Position numbers and translations under genes: made by a program. This document shows positions 56,813 to 64,000 of a stretch of DNA of 64,000 bases, in pieces. How positions within the stretch are numbered: position 1 is the first letter of the stretch; each line of letters begins with the position of its first letter. The notes beneath the pieces are model-generated. The model saw nothing but the letters and a program-made list of their open reading frames with translations. It had not been told where the DNA came from and did not search any database. Source of the stretch: Arthrobacter celericrescens (lineage in GTDB: Bacteria > Actinomycetota > Actinomycetes > Actinomycetales > Micrococcaceae); contig NZ_QYLP01000012.1 in NCBI RefSeq assembly GCF_003614925.1, positions 1-64,000 on the forward strand. The letters are read 5' to 3'.

Positions 56813-59350
56813 ATGGCTACTTTGCTCTACCGTCTCGGCAAGTTCTCCTACCGCCACCGCTGGCTGGTGATCTCCCTGTGGCTGGCCGTCCTGGTAGCCG
56901 TGGGCGGTTCCGCCGTGGCCTTCCATGGCACCATGTCCAACAACTTCCAGATCCCGGGCACGGAAACCCAGCGGATGCTGGACAAGCTCAAGAGGGACCT
57001 GCCCGAAGCATCCGGCGGCTCGGCCGGCATCGTCTTCGAGGCCGGCAGCAGCGGCTTCGACCAAGCCGGCAAGGATGCGGTCGCCGCGGCCCTGGACAAG
57101 CTCGGGACGCTTCCCACGGTGCAGTCCACAGTCAACCCCTTTGACACGCAGGCCGAACTCGACAAGGCGCCCGCCGCCGTCGAGCAGGGCGAGAAGCAGG
57201 CAGCCGCGGGCAAGGCACAACTCGAGCAGGCCCGCGCGCAACTGGCCGCCGGCGAGGCCCAGCTCAAGGCGGCGGAAGAGCAGATGGCGGGTGCAGGAAT
57301 GCCCGCGGCCGCGATCGACGCGCAGGTTGCCCCGCAGAAGGCCCAGCTCGCGGCGGGGAAGGCAAAGCTCGACGCCGGCGAGAAGCAGGCAGCCGACGGC
57401 GCGGAGAAGCTCGCGCTGGCGAAACGCCAGCTTGAGGCCTCCCAGGGCATGCGCTTCGTGTCCGAGGATGGCAAGGCCGCGATCGCCCAGGTGCAGTTCA
57501 AGACCTCCATCAACGCCCTGAGCCCCGCCGAACGCCAGCAGGTCCAGGACGTCGTCCACGGCGTGTCCTCCGCTGGCGTCACGGCGCTGGCCAGCAAGGA
57601 GATCACCGAGGACGTCTCCCAGATCTTCGGCGTCGCGGAGATCGTCGGCGTCGCCGTCGCGGCCCTTGCCCTGATCGTGATGCTCGGGACCCTGATCGCC
57701 GCCGGGCTGCCCCTGCTCATGGCACTTGTGGGCGTGGCGGTGGGCGTGGGCGGCACCTTCGCACTCACCGGCGTCATCGACATGAGCTCCATCTCCCCCA
57801 TGCTCGCCCTCATGCTCGGCCTGGCCGTGGGCATCGATTACTCCCTCTTCATCGTCAACCGGCACCGCGGCCAGCTGCTCTCCGGGATGGACCCGGAGGA
57901 GTCCGCGGCCCTCGCCACCGGCACCTCCGGCAACGCGGTGCTGTTCGCCGGCCTCACGGTGGTCATCGCGCTGGCCGCCCTGGTGGTCCCCGGACTGCCG
58001 TTCCTGGCCGTGATGGGCCTTTCCGCCGCCGCCACGGTGGCTGTCGCCGTCGTCGTCTCGCTCACCCTGACGCCGGCTGTGCTGTCGCTGATCGGCCGCC
58101 GCCTCATCTCCAAGCGTGCGTGGGCGAAGGCCGCACGGCACAACGCCGAGCCGGGCCACGAGGCCGCGGACCGGGCCGCCGACGCCCGCAAGAGCAACCG
58201 CGGCTGGGGCGCCCTGGTGACCCGACACCCGGTGTGGTCCCTGCTCGCCGGCTTCGTGCTGCTGGGTGTCCTGGCGCTGCCGGCCTCCCAGCTGCGGCTC
58301 GCCCTTCCCGACGGCGGCTCCGAACCCGTCGACTCGCAGGCCTTCAAGGCCTACGACCTCACCCGCAAGAGCTTCGGCGAAGGCGTCACCGGACCGATCG
58401 TCGTCGTCGGCGAACTCCCCGGCGGCCTCAGCGACAGCGAGGCTCTCAACAAGCAGCTGGACGTCGCAGCGGAGCTGCGCGGCGTGGACAAGGTGGTGGC
58501 CGCCGTCCCGGTCGCCCTGAGCCCCTCCACGGGAAGCGACGGCCACCGCACCGCGGTGTTCCAGGTGATCCCGCAGGACGGTCCGGCCAGCGAAAGCACC
58601 GTCCAGGTGGTCTCCGAACTCCGGGCCAAGGGCAGCAGCATCAAGGCCCGCACCGGCGTCACCATCGGCCTGACCGGCCAGACCGCCGGCAACGTGGACG
58701 TCTCCGCCAAGCTCGGCGCGGCCCTGCCGCCCTACCTGGCGATCGTCGTCGGCCTGTCCGTGATCCTGCTGCTGCTGGTGTTCCGTTCTGTGGTGGTGCC
58801 GCTGCTGGCCACCGGCGGCTTCCTGCTCTCCCTCGCAGCGGCGTTTGGCGCCGTGGTGGCCGTGTACCAGTGGGGCTGGCTGGGTGCCGTGTTCGACGTC
58901 GCCAACCCCGGTGCGGTGCTGAGCTTCCTGCCGATCATCCTCATCGGCGTCCTGTTCGGCCTGGCAATGGACTACCAGGTCTTCATCACCTCGGGCATGC
59001 GGGAATCGTTCATGCACGGCGAGAGCGCCCGGCCGGCCGTGCGCAGCGGCTTCAGCCACGCCGCCGCGGTGGTCACTGCCGCCGCGATCATCATGGTGAG
59101 CGTCTTCGCCGGCTTCATCTTCTCGCACCTGACCATGGTCCGGCCGCTCGGCTTCGCCATGGCGTTCGGCGTGCTGGTGGATGCCTTCGTGGTCCGCATG
59201 ACCATCCTGCCCGCCGCGATGTACCTCCTGGGCGACAAGGCATGGTGGCTCCCGCGCTGGCTGGACCGGATCCTGCCGGACGTTGACGTCGAAGGCGCCT
59301 CGCTCGAGCGGACGGGTGTCCGGGAAGGCGCGAAGGAACTGGTGCCCTGA
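56813..59350 (+). CDS. MMPL-family RND-type transporter
   Basis: 845 aa with 12 membrane helices in two halves and large external loops. The permease cores carry GLAVGIDYSLFIVNRHRG near 350 and the matching LFGLAMDYQVFITSGMRE near 720, which hold the proton-relay Asp-Tyr pairs of MmpL/YdgH proteins. The first external loop (about 115-220) contains an Ala/Gln/Lys-rich, likely coiled-coil stretch (EKQAAAGKAQLEQARAQLAA). Proton-driven export of lipids or toxic compounds is the family role; no lipid-synthesis genes are adjacent, so the cargo is open. Probably cotranscribed with and controlled by the TetR gene. Confidence 0.9.
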   Translation: MATLLYRLGKFSYRHRWLVISLWLAVLVAVGGSAVAFHGTMSNNFQIPGTETQRMLDKLKRDLPEASGGSAGIVFEAGSSGFDQAGKDAVAAALDKLGTLPTVQSTVNPFDTQAELDKAPAAVEQGEKQAAAGKAQLEQARAQLAAGEAQLKAAEEQMAGAGMPAAAIDAQVAPQKAQLAAGKAKLDAGEKQAADGAEKLALAKRQLEASQGMRFVSEDGKAAIAQVQFKTSINALSPAERQQVQDVVHGVSSAGVTALASKEITEDVSQIFGVAEIVGVAVAALALIVMLGTLIAAGLPLLMALVGVAVGVGGTFALTGVIDMSSISPMLALMLGLAVGIDYSLFIVNRHRGQLLSGMDPEESAALATGTSGNAVLFAGLTVVIALAALVVPGLPFLAVMGLSAAATVAVAVVVSLTLTPAVLSLIGRRLISKRAWAKAARHNAEPGHEAADRAADARKSNRGWGALVTRHPVWSLLAGFVLLGVLALPASQLRLALPDGGSEPVDSQAFKAYDLTRKSFGEGVTGPIVVVGELPGGLSDSEALNKQLDVAAELRGVDKVVAAVPVALSPSTGSDGHRTAVFQVIPQDGPASESTVQVVSELRAKGSSIKARTGVTIGLTGQTAGNVDVSAKLGAALPPYLAIVVGLSVILLLLVFRSVVVPLLATGGFLLSLAAAFGAVVAVYQWGWLGAVFDVANPGAVLSFLPIILIGVLFGLAMDYQVFITSGMRESFMHGESARPAVRSGFSHAAAVVTAAAIIMVSVFAGFIFSHLTMVRPLGFAMAFGVLVDAFVVRMTILPAAMYLLGDKAWWLPRWLDRILPDVDVEGASLERTGVREGAKELVP

Positions 59351-59449
59351 CCGGCCCTGCCTGAAGGCCTTCGAACGCCCCGAACAGCCCTCGACGCCCC
59401 GCCGGATCAGGAGGAGGATTAAGGGGCAGTCACCAGAAGGAGGTCTGTG

Positions 59450-59632
59450 ATGTGCTACGGGTACAGCAAGGATTTCCGTTGGGACACCAAGAAAGATGCC
59501 TCACGGGAAACCGAGGAGCACAAGGAACCACACGTTGACGCGAAGGGCACGTTCTGGGCCTTCCCGCGCCGGCGCCGCGATTTCACCACCCCGCGGGAAC
59601 CGGTCATCGACCGGAGCCGCGAGAGGGTTTAG
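59450..59632 (+). CDS. small conserved-looking basic protein, unknown function
   Basis: 60 aa from an ATG with AAGGAGG 6 nt upstream; a GTG one codon earlier is too close to it. The protein is rich in charged and aromatic residues (MCYGYSKDFRWDTKKDAS, then FWAFPRRRRDF) with no membrane segment. I do not recognise a family. A good ribosome-binding site and a terminator right after the stop argue that it is a real gene. Confidence 0.65.
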   Translation: MCYGYSKDFRWDTKKDASRETEEHKEPHVDAKGTFWAFPRRRRDFTTPREPVIDRSRERV

Positions 59633-59640
59633 CCCCCGAT

Positions 59641-59675
59641 AAGGAAGGAACGCCCCACCCGGGCGTTCCTTCCTT
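59641..59675. terminator. 15-bp perfect hairpin after the small protein gene
   Basis: Arms 59641-59655 and 59661-59675 (AAGGAAGGAACGCCC and complement) pair perfectly around CACCC. It starts 8 nt beyond the stop at 59632, with a T/C-rich right arm followed by GCGTT. Confidence 0.88.
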
Positions 59676-59754
59676 GCGTTCCGGCGGGACAGCGCTCCGC
59701 CGGGACGCAGGGCGGGACGTCCGCCGGGGCCCGGCAGCGGATACCCTTGAACGC

Positions 59755-60426
59755 GTGACCCGACTCATCCTGGCCTCCCAGTCCCCCGCCCGCACCAAGC
59801 TCCTCACCGAGGCCGGCATCCGGCACGAAATCCTCGTCTCCGACGTCGATGAGGACGCCGTCCAGGCGCGCTACGGGGTCACCGACCCGCACGACACCGC
59901 CCTGCTGCTCGCGCGCGCCAAAGCCGAAGCGGTCGCGGCGCTGCCGGAAGCCGAAGGCGCCCTGGTGATCGGCTGCGACTCGGTCTTCGAGTTCGACGGC
60001 GAGGCGCACGGCAAGCCGTACACCGCCGAAATCGCCAAGGAGCGGATGCTGCGGATGAGCGGCTCCTCCGGCGTGCTGCACACCGGGCACTGGCTGGTGG
60101 ACTGCCGCGACACAGCCGCCGACGTCGCGGACGGGGAAAGCGCCGACGGCACGGGGGCGACCCTCGGCGCCGTTTCCAGCGCCGAAGTGCATTTCACGCC
60201 GATGAGCGAGGCGGAGGTGGATGCCTACATCGCCACCGGCGAGCCGCTGCACTGCGCGGGCTCCTTCACCATCGACGGACTGGGCGGGGCGTTCATCCGC
60301 AAGGTCGACGGCGACCCGCACGCCGTAGTCGGGCTGTCTGTCTCCACCCTGCGCGAGCTGCTCGGCCAGGCGCAGGTGGGCATCACCGAGCTGTGGGCAA
60401 GCGACGGCGACTCCGCCGGTTTGTAG
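59755..60426 (+). CDS. maf: Maf-family nucleotide pyrophosphatase
   Basis: 223 aa. It begins with the Maf signature LILASQSPARTKLLTEAGI, followed by LARAKAEAVAAL, the catalytic Asp in GCDSVFEFDG near 80 and the late VGLSVSTLRELL. Maf proteins hydrolyse non-canonical or bulk nucleoside triphosphates to monophosphates and affect septum formation. The start is the GTG at 59755. TACCCT lies 7 nt before it with no Shine-Dalgarno, so it is probably leaderless. Its stop codon lies inside the palindromic site for the downstream carboxylase gene. Confidence 0.93.
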   Translation: MTRLILASQSPARTKLLTEAGIRHEILVSDVDEDAVQARYGVTDPHDTALLLARAKAEAVAALPEAEGALVIGCDSVFEFDGEAHGKPYTAEIAKERMLRMSGSSGVLHTGHWLVDCRDTAADVADGESADGTGATLGAVSSAEVHFTPMSEAEVDAYIATGEPLHCAGSFTIDGLGGAFIRKVDGDPHAVVGLSVSTLRELLGQAQVGITELWASDGDSAGL

Positions 60427-60437
60427 CAACCCTACAA
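60421..60437. promoter_or_regulatory. palindromic operator upstream of acyl-CoA carboxylase alpha
   Basis: TTGTAGCAACCCTACAA is a 6-bp-arm dyad overlapping the maf stop codon, about 92 nt before the alpha-subunit start. Its reverse complement, TTGTAGGGTTGCTACAA, differs from the beta-locus site in one of the first 16 bases. A -10-like TAGTCT lies at 60499-60504. Confidence 0.6.
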
Positions 60438-60528
60438 AGAGGAGGCGCCGCACGCACGGATTCCCCCATCAATATGGGCGGAACCCTCACAATCGCGCTA
60501 GTCTCCTTTGAGGACAAAAGGAGTCAAC

Positions 60529-62331
60529 TTGACAGCACAACCGGCGCAGCCCGTTTCCAGCTCGATCACCAAGGTACTGGTGGCCAACCGCGGCGAGATC
60601 GCGGTCCGCATCATCCGCGCAGCCCGGGACGAAGGCCTCGCCTCCGTCGCTGTCTACGCCGACCCGGACCGGGACGCCCTGCACGTCCGGCTGGCCGACG
60701 AGGCTTACGCCCTGGGCGGCAACACCGCCGCAGAGTCGTACCTCGTCATCGACAAGCTGATCGACGTCGCCAAGCAGTCCGGCGCCGACGCCATCCACCC
60801 CGGATACGGCTTCCTGGCAGAGAACGCCGAATTCGCAAGCCGCGTGATCGGGGCGGGCATCACCTGGATCGGCCCCTCCCCCGAAGCCATTGACGCCCTC
60901 GGCGACAAGGCGAAGGCCAAGCACATCGCACTGGCCGCCGGCGCCCCGCTGGCTCCCGGCCTCAAGGACCCCGTCAAGGACGCCGACGAGATCGTCGCCT
61001 TCGCCCAGGAGTACGGCCTGCCGGTGGCCATCAAGGCCGTCTACGGTGGCGGCGGCCGCGGGCTCAAGGTGGCCCGCACGCTGGAAGAGATCCCCGAACT
61101 CTACGAATCCGCCGTCCGCGAGGCGTTGGCCGCCTTCGGGCGCGGCGAGTGCCTCGTGGAAAAGTTCCTGGACTCTCCCCGCCACGTCGAAACCCAGTGC
61201 CTGGCCGACGCGCACGGCAACGTCGTCGTCGTCTCCACCCGTGACTGCTCCCTGCAGCGCCGCAACCAGAAGCTCGTGGAGGAAGCCCCGGCACCGTTCC
61301 TCTCCGAAGAGCAGAACCGCCGCCTGTACGAATCGTCCAAGGCAATCCTGAAGGAGGCCGGCTACCTCGGCGCGGGCACCTGCGAGTTCCTGGTGGGCCA
61401 GGACGGCACCATCTCCTTCCTCGAGGTCAACACCCGCCTGCAGGTGGAGCACTGCGTCTCCGAGGAAGTCACCGGGATCGACCTGGTCCGCGAACAGTTC
61501 CGTATGGCCCGCGGCGAGGAACTCGGCTACGGCGACCCGGAGGTCCGCGGCCATTCCTTCGAATTCCGCATCAACGGCGAGGACGCGGGCCGCAACTTCA
61601 TGCCCGCCCCCGGCACCGTGGAAACCCTCCGCTTCCCCACCGGCCCCGGCGTCCGCGTGGACTCCGGCATCCAGGCCGGCGAGGTGATCAGCGGCAACTT
61701 CGACTCCATGCTGGCCAAGCTGGTGGTCACCGGCTCCAGCCGCAAGCAGGCCCTCGAACGCTCCCGCCGCGCCCTGGCCGAGCTGGAGATCACGGGCATG
61801 CCCACAGTGACTCCTTTCCACCGCACGGTGGTCTCCGACCCCGCCTTCGCCCCGGAGGAGGGCCCGTTCTCGGTCCACACCCGCTGGATCGAAACCGAGT
61901 TCGTCAATCACATCCCGGCCTGGTCGGGCGCTGCGTCCACTGAAGCCCCCGACGCCGGTGAGCGCCAGCGCTTCGTCGTCGAGGTCGGCGGCAAGCGCCT
62001 TGAGGTCGCCCTCCCGGCGGGCCTCGGCGCCGTGTCCGTGAACGGCGCTTCGCCGAAGGCGGGCAAGTCCAAGAAGCGCGCCCGCGGCGCCGGTGCCTCC
62101 GCGGCTGCTGCAGGCGGAAACGCGTTGACCTCACCGATGCAGGGAACCATCGTGAAGGTGGCCGTGGCCGATGGCGACGTGGTGGCCGAAGGCGACCTGA
62201 TCGTGGTGCTCGAAGCCATGAAGATGGAACAGCCGCTCACCGCCCACCGCGCAGGCACCATCCACGGCCTGGTTTCCCAGGCTGGCGAGACCGTGTCCGC
62301 CGGGGCCGTCATCGCCACGATCGAAGACTAA
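60529..62331 (+). CDS. acyl-CoA carboxylase alpha subunit: biotin carboxylase plus biotin carrier
   Basis: 600 aa from a TTG start with AAAAGGAG 5 nt upstream. The ATP-grasp biotin carboxylase domain (about 15-455) starts [18 protein letters not shown] and has [15 protein letters not shown] and [17 protein letters not shown]. After a linker rich in Lys/Ala (about 500-525), the C-terminal biotinyl domain has [11 protein letters not shown] with biotin-accepting Lys565. It makes carboxybiotin from bicarbonate and ATP and works with the beta and epsilon subunits encoded at 50.4-52.2 kb. BirA (48.4 kb) modifies it. A strong terminator follows. Confidence 0.94.
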   Translation: MTAQPAQPVSSSITKVLVANRGEIAVRIIRAARDEGLASVAVYADPDRDALHVRLADEAYALGGNTAAESYLVIDKLIDVAKQSGADAIHPGYGFLAENAEFASRVIGAGITWIGPSPEAIDALGDKAKAKHIALAAGAPLAPGLKDPVKDADEIVAFAQEYGLPVAIKAVYGGGGRGLKVARTLEEIPELYESAVREALAAFGRGECLVEKFLDSPRHVETQCLADAHGNVVVVSTRDCSLQRRNQKLVEEAPAPFLSEEQNRRLYESSKAILKEAGYLGAGTCEFLVGQDGTISFLEVNTRLQVEHCVSEEVTGIDLVREQFRMARGEELGYGDPEVRGHSFEFRINGEDAGRNFMPAPGTVETLRFPTGPGVRVDSGIQAGEVISGNFDSMLAKLVVTGSSRKQALERSRRALAELEITGMPTVTPFHRTVVSDPAFAPEEGPFSVHTRWIETEFVNHIPAWSGAASTEAPDAGERQRFVVEVGGKRLEVALPAGLGAVSVNGASPKAGKSKKRARGAGASAAAAGGNALTSPMQGTIVKVAVADGDVVAEGDLIVVLEAMKMEQPLTAHRAGTIHGLVSQAGETVSAGAVIATIED

Positions 62332-62350
62332 TTACACTTAGCGAAGACTA

Positions 62351-62381
62351 GGAGGGCGCCCCCTTAACGGGGGCGCCCTCC
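62351..62381. terminator. 13-bp perfect hairpin after acyl-CoA carboxylase alpha
   Basis: GGAGGGCGCCCCC (62351-62363) and its complement (62369-62381) enclose TTAAC; the following GGCATTTAA gives a short T tract. It lies 19 nt beyond the stop. Confidence 0.9.
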
Positions 62382-62399
62382 GGCATTTAACATCGTGGC

Positions 62400-63005
62400 A
62401 TGAGGGCGCTGTACAACTCCTGGTACCGCTTCGGCACCCCGCCGTGGGTCGGAGACGCCCGGCAGGAGCTGGTTGCCCTCGTCAACGACGGGACGCTGAC
62501 CCCGTGCCGGGCCATCGACCTGGGCTGCGGCGAGGGCGACAACGCCGTGTTCCTGGCGCGGCACGGCTTCGACGTGACCGCCGTCGACTTCGCGCCTGCG
62601 GCCATCGAGAAGGCACGGGCCAAGGCCCGCGCCGCCGCCGTGGGCGTCGAGTTCGTCGTGGACGACCTCACAGAGTTGCGGCATGTCCGGGGACCCTTTG
62701 GGCTGCTTGTCGACTACGGCACGTTCGACGACCTTTCCGAAACACAGCGCGCCGGCTACCTCCGCGACGTCGTCCCGTTGGCCGCGCCCGGGGCGAAGTT
62801 CCTGCTGTGGAATTTCGAGTGGGAGCTCAAGGGCTGGGAGAAAGCCGCCGTGAAGCTGCTGCCGTTCGGCGGCATGGCCCTGGCCCCCGGGTATGTGGAG
62901 GCCACGTTCTCACCGGACTTTTCCATCGAGCGGGTGGCCGGCGAATCCGGCCTCAAGGGCTGGCCGCGGGGCTGGGCAGCCTATCTGATGACCCGCCGCG
63001 CCTGA
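62400..63005 (+). CDS. class I SAM-dependent methyltransferase
   Basis: 201 aa. Motif I is AIDLGCGEGDNAVFLARHGF near 38-57, with the acidic end of strand 2 in VTAVDFAP and a later VVDDLTEL. The protein is near the size of thiopurine/tellurite-type small methyltransferases, but the substrate is unknown. It has no Shine-Dalgarno. TAACAT at 62388-62393 lies 6 nt before the ATG, suggesting a leaderless mRNA starting just after the carboxylase terminator. Confidence 0.85.
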   Translation: MRALYNSWYRFGTPPWVGDARQELVALVNDGTLTPCRAIDLGCGEGDNAVFLARHGFDVTAVDFAPAAIEKARAKARAAAVGVEFVVDDLTELRHVRGPFGLLVDYGTFDDLSETQRAGYLRDVVPLAAPGAKFLLWNFEWELKGWEKAAVKLLPFGGMALAPGYVEATFSPDFSIERVAGESGLKGWPRGWAAYLMTRRA

Positions 63006-63020
63006 GCCGCCACAACGCCA

Positions 63021-63052
63021 AGCGGCTCCGCACCATCAGGTGCGGAGCCGCT
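63021..63052. terminator. bidirectional hairpin between the methyltransferase and the MFS transporter
   Basis: AGCGGCTCCGCACC (63021-63034) and its complement (63039-63052) form a perfect 14-bp stem with an ATCA loop and TTT after it on the plus strand. It lies between convergent stops. Confidence 0.9.
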
Positions 63053-63074
63053 TTCTGCGTTGCCGGAGGACTTG

Positions 63075-64000
63075 TCAGGCGATGTTGTTCTCGTAGTCCA
63101 TGTCCTTGGTTTCGCGGGTCAGCCAGAGCGCCACGAGGGTGACCACCGCGGCGAGCGCCATATAGACACCGACCAACCACGTGTTGCCTGAAGCCGCCTG
63201 CCAGAGGGCGATGGCAACGAACGATGCCGGTGCGGCTCCGATCATGGACGACAGGTTATACGCCACCGCCGAACCGGTGTAGCGGACGTTCGCGGGGAAC
63301 AGTTCGGGGAGGATTGCTGCCATCGGGCCGAAGGTCAGGCCCATGAGGGTGAATCCGACGATGAGGCCGACCATGGCCGCTGCCTGCCCGGGACCAAACA
63401 TCGTGAACCAGAGCGCGCCGAACACGAAAATGCCGGCCGTGACACCGAGCAGGAACTTGCGGCGGCCCCATTTCTCAGCGAGCGGCCCGGACACCACGGT
63501 GAAGACGCCGAAGAAGACGACGCCGATGATCAGCATCCAGAGGAAGTCGGACCGGCTGATACCCAGGCCGGGAACGAATGCGGCAACTTGTTCTGCGGTC
63601 ATCGGCTTGCCGGCCGCTTCTGCCGCCGATTGGGCGCCGGCCAGCGTGGGCTTGGTGCCGTACGACAGGGTGAACGTGGTCATGATGTAGAAGAGCACGT
63701 ACGTGGCGAACATGATGAATGTACCGGCGAGAACCGGGCGCCAGTGGCTCCTGAACGTGGCCGCAAGGGGCAGCTTCTGCACCTTTTCCTGCTCGATCAC
63801 CCTGGTGAAGGACATGCTCTCCACCAGCTTCAGGCGGACGTAAAGGCCCACGACGACCAGAACCGCGCTGAGGAGGAATGGAACCCGCCAACCCCAGGCA
63901 AGGAACTCTTCGGGGCTCAGGGAGACGTTCATCCAGATGAAGATCACGTTGGCGATGATGAAACCGATCGGAGCCCCCAGCTGCGGGAACGTTCCGTAGA
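63075..64000 (-). CDS. MFS metabolite:proton symporter (MHS family), truncated by the window edge
   Basis: The last 308 codons of a major-facilitator transporter. The reading frame stays open to position 64000 (it begins YGTFPQLGAPIGF, a helix-5 motif of the MHS group with ProP, ShiA and KgtP), so the start is outside the window. The central cytoplasmic loop (RLKLVESMSFTRVIEQEKV) and GPMAAILPELFPANVRYTGSAV near the C-terminal half are typical of MHS symporters for organic acids or osmolytes. An internal ATG at 63947 is not the true start. Substrate not determinable. Confidence 0.9.
   Translation of the reverse strand, partial: YGTFPQLGAPIGFIIANVIFIWMNVSLSPEEFLAWGWRVPFLLSAVLVVVGLYVRLKLVESMSFTRVIEQEKVQKLPLAATFRSHWRPVLAGTFIMFATYVLFYIMTTFTLSYGTKPTLAGAQSAAEAAGKPMTAEQVAAFVPGLGISRSDFLWMLIIGVVFFGVFTVVSGPLAEKWGRRKFLLGVTAGIFVFGALWFTMFGPGQAAAMVGLIVGFTLMGLTFGPMAAILPELFPANVRYTGSAVAYNLSSMIGAAPASFVAIALWQAASGNTWLVGVYMALAAVVTLVALWLTRETKDMDYENNIA

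Noticed and set aside
63075-63947. Complete 290-aa MFS protein starting at 63947
   Set aside because: The frame continues with conserved transporter sequence to the window edge, so this ATG is internal.

Overview
This is a high-GC, gene-dense actinobacterial chromosome segment. An Arthrobacter/Pseudarthrobacter-like member of the Micrococcaceae is the best guess. The support is a NAD-dependent LigA with a long insertion, an acyl-CoA carboxylase with an epsilon subunit, many 4-nt ATGA/GTGA start-stop overlaps, and many predicted leaderless genes. I see no rRNA, tRNA, CRISPR array, insertion sequence or prophage.

Layout. 0-5.5 kb: a Tat-type acid phosphatase, a CitMHS citrate transporter, and a divergent CitA/CitB-type two-component pair that probably controls it. 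5.5-10.6 kb: a LysR regulator divergent from a PLP decarboxylase and a CycA-like amino-acid permease, then RidA and a frameshifted GNAT acetyltransferase. 10.8-16 kb: an FMN-dependent monooxygenase, an inositol-phosphatase-family enzyme, LigA, and a secreted, C-terminally anchored Pro/Ala-rich protein.

16.1-38.6 kb is the centre of the window: one long minus-strand cluster. In transcription order it encodes a 2041-aa cell-surface protein (one N-terminal membrane segment, about ten DxDxDG-type Ig/cadherin-like repeats, then Fn3 domains), a MoxR ATPase, a DUF58 protein, a transglutaminase-like membrane protein lacking its catalytic Cys, an RDD/zinc-ribbon/FHA protein, a PP2C phosphatase, a zinc-ribbon/FHA protein, a Ser/Thr kinase with an external Fn3-like tail, an FHA/winged-helix-like protein, and an FHA-FtsK/EssC-type ATPase. 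Most genes overlap by 4 nt. The kinase/Fn3/AAA/DUF58/transglutaminase/phosphatase core matches the PFNA cluster known from bifidobacteria; the EssC-type ATPase and the several FHA proteins extend it. At 38.9-46.5 kb a GT39 membrane glycosyltransferase lies between this cluster and a second 2041-aa surface protein that is a collinear paralogue of the first. My reading (inference) is a phospho-signalling module that controls assembly, export or modification of giant surface proteins.

46.6-64 kb returns to housekeeping: an adenylate cyclase/PH-domain/BirA operon, a short-chain dehydrogenase, acyl-CoA carboxylase beta and epsilon, a DUF885 peptidase, a dicarboxylate symporter, a UPF0145 protein, TetR with an MMPL exporter, Maf, acyl-CoA carboxylase alpha with a biotin carrier domain, a methyltransferase and a truncated MFS transporter. 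BirA, the beta/epsilon genes and the alpha gene form one functional set (biotin attachment and malonyl/propionyl-CoA-type carboxylation). The two carboxylase loci, 10 kb apart, share an almost identical 16-bp palindromic upstream site.
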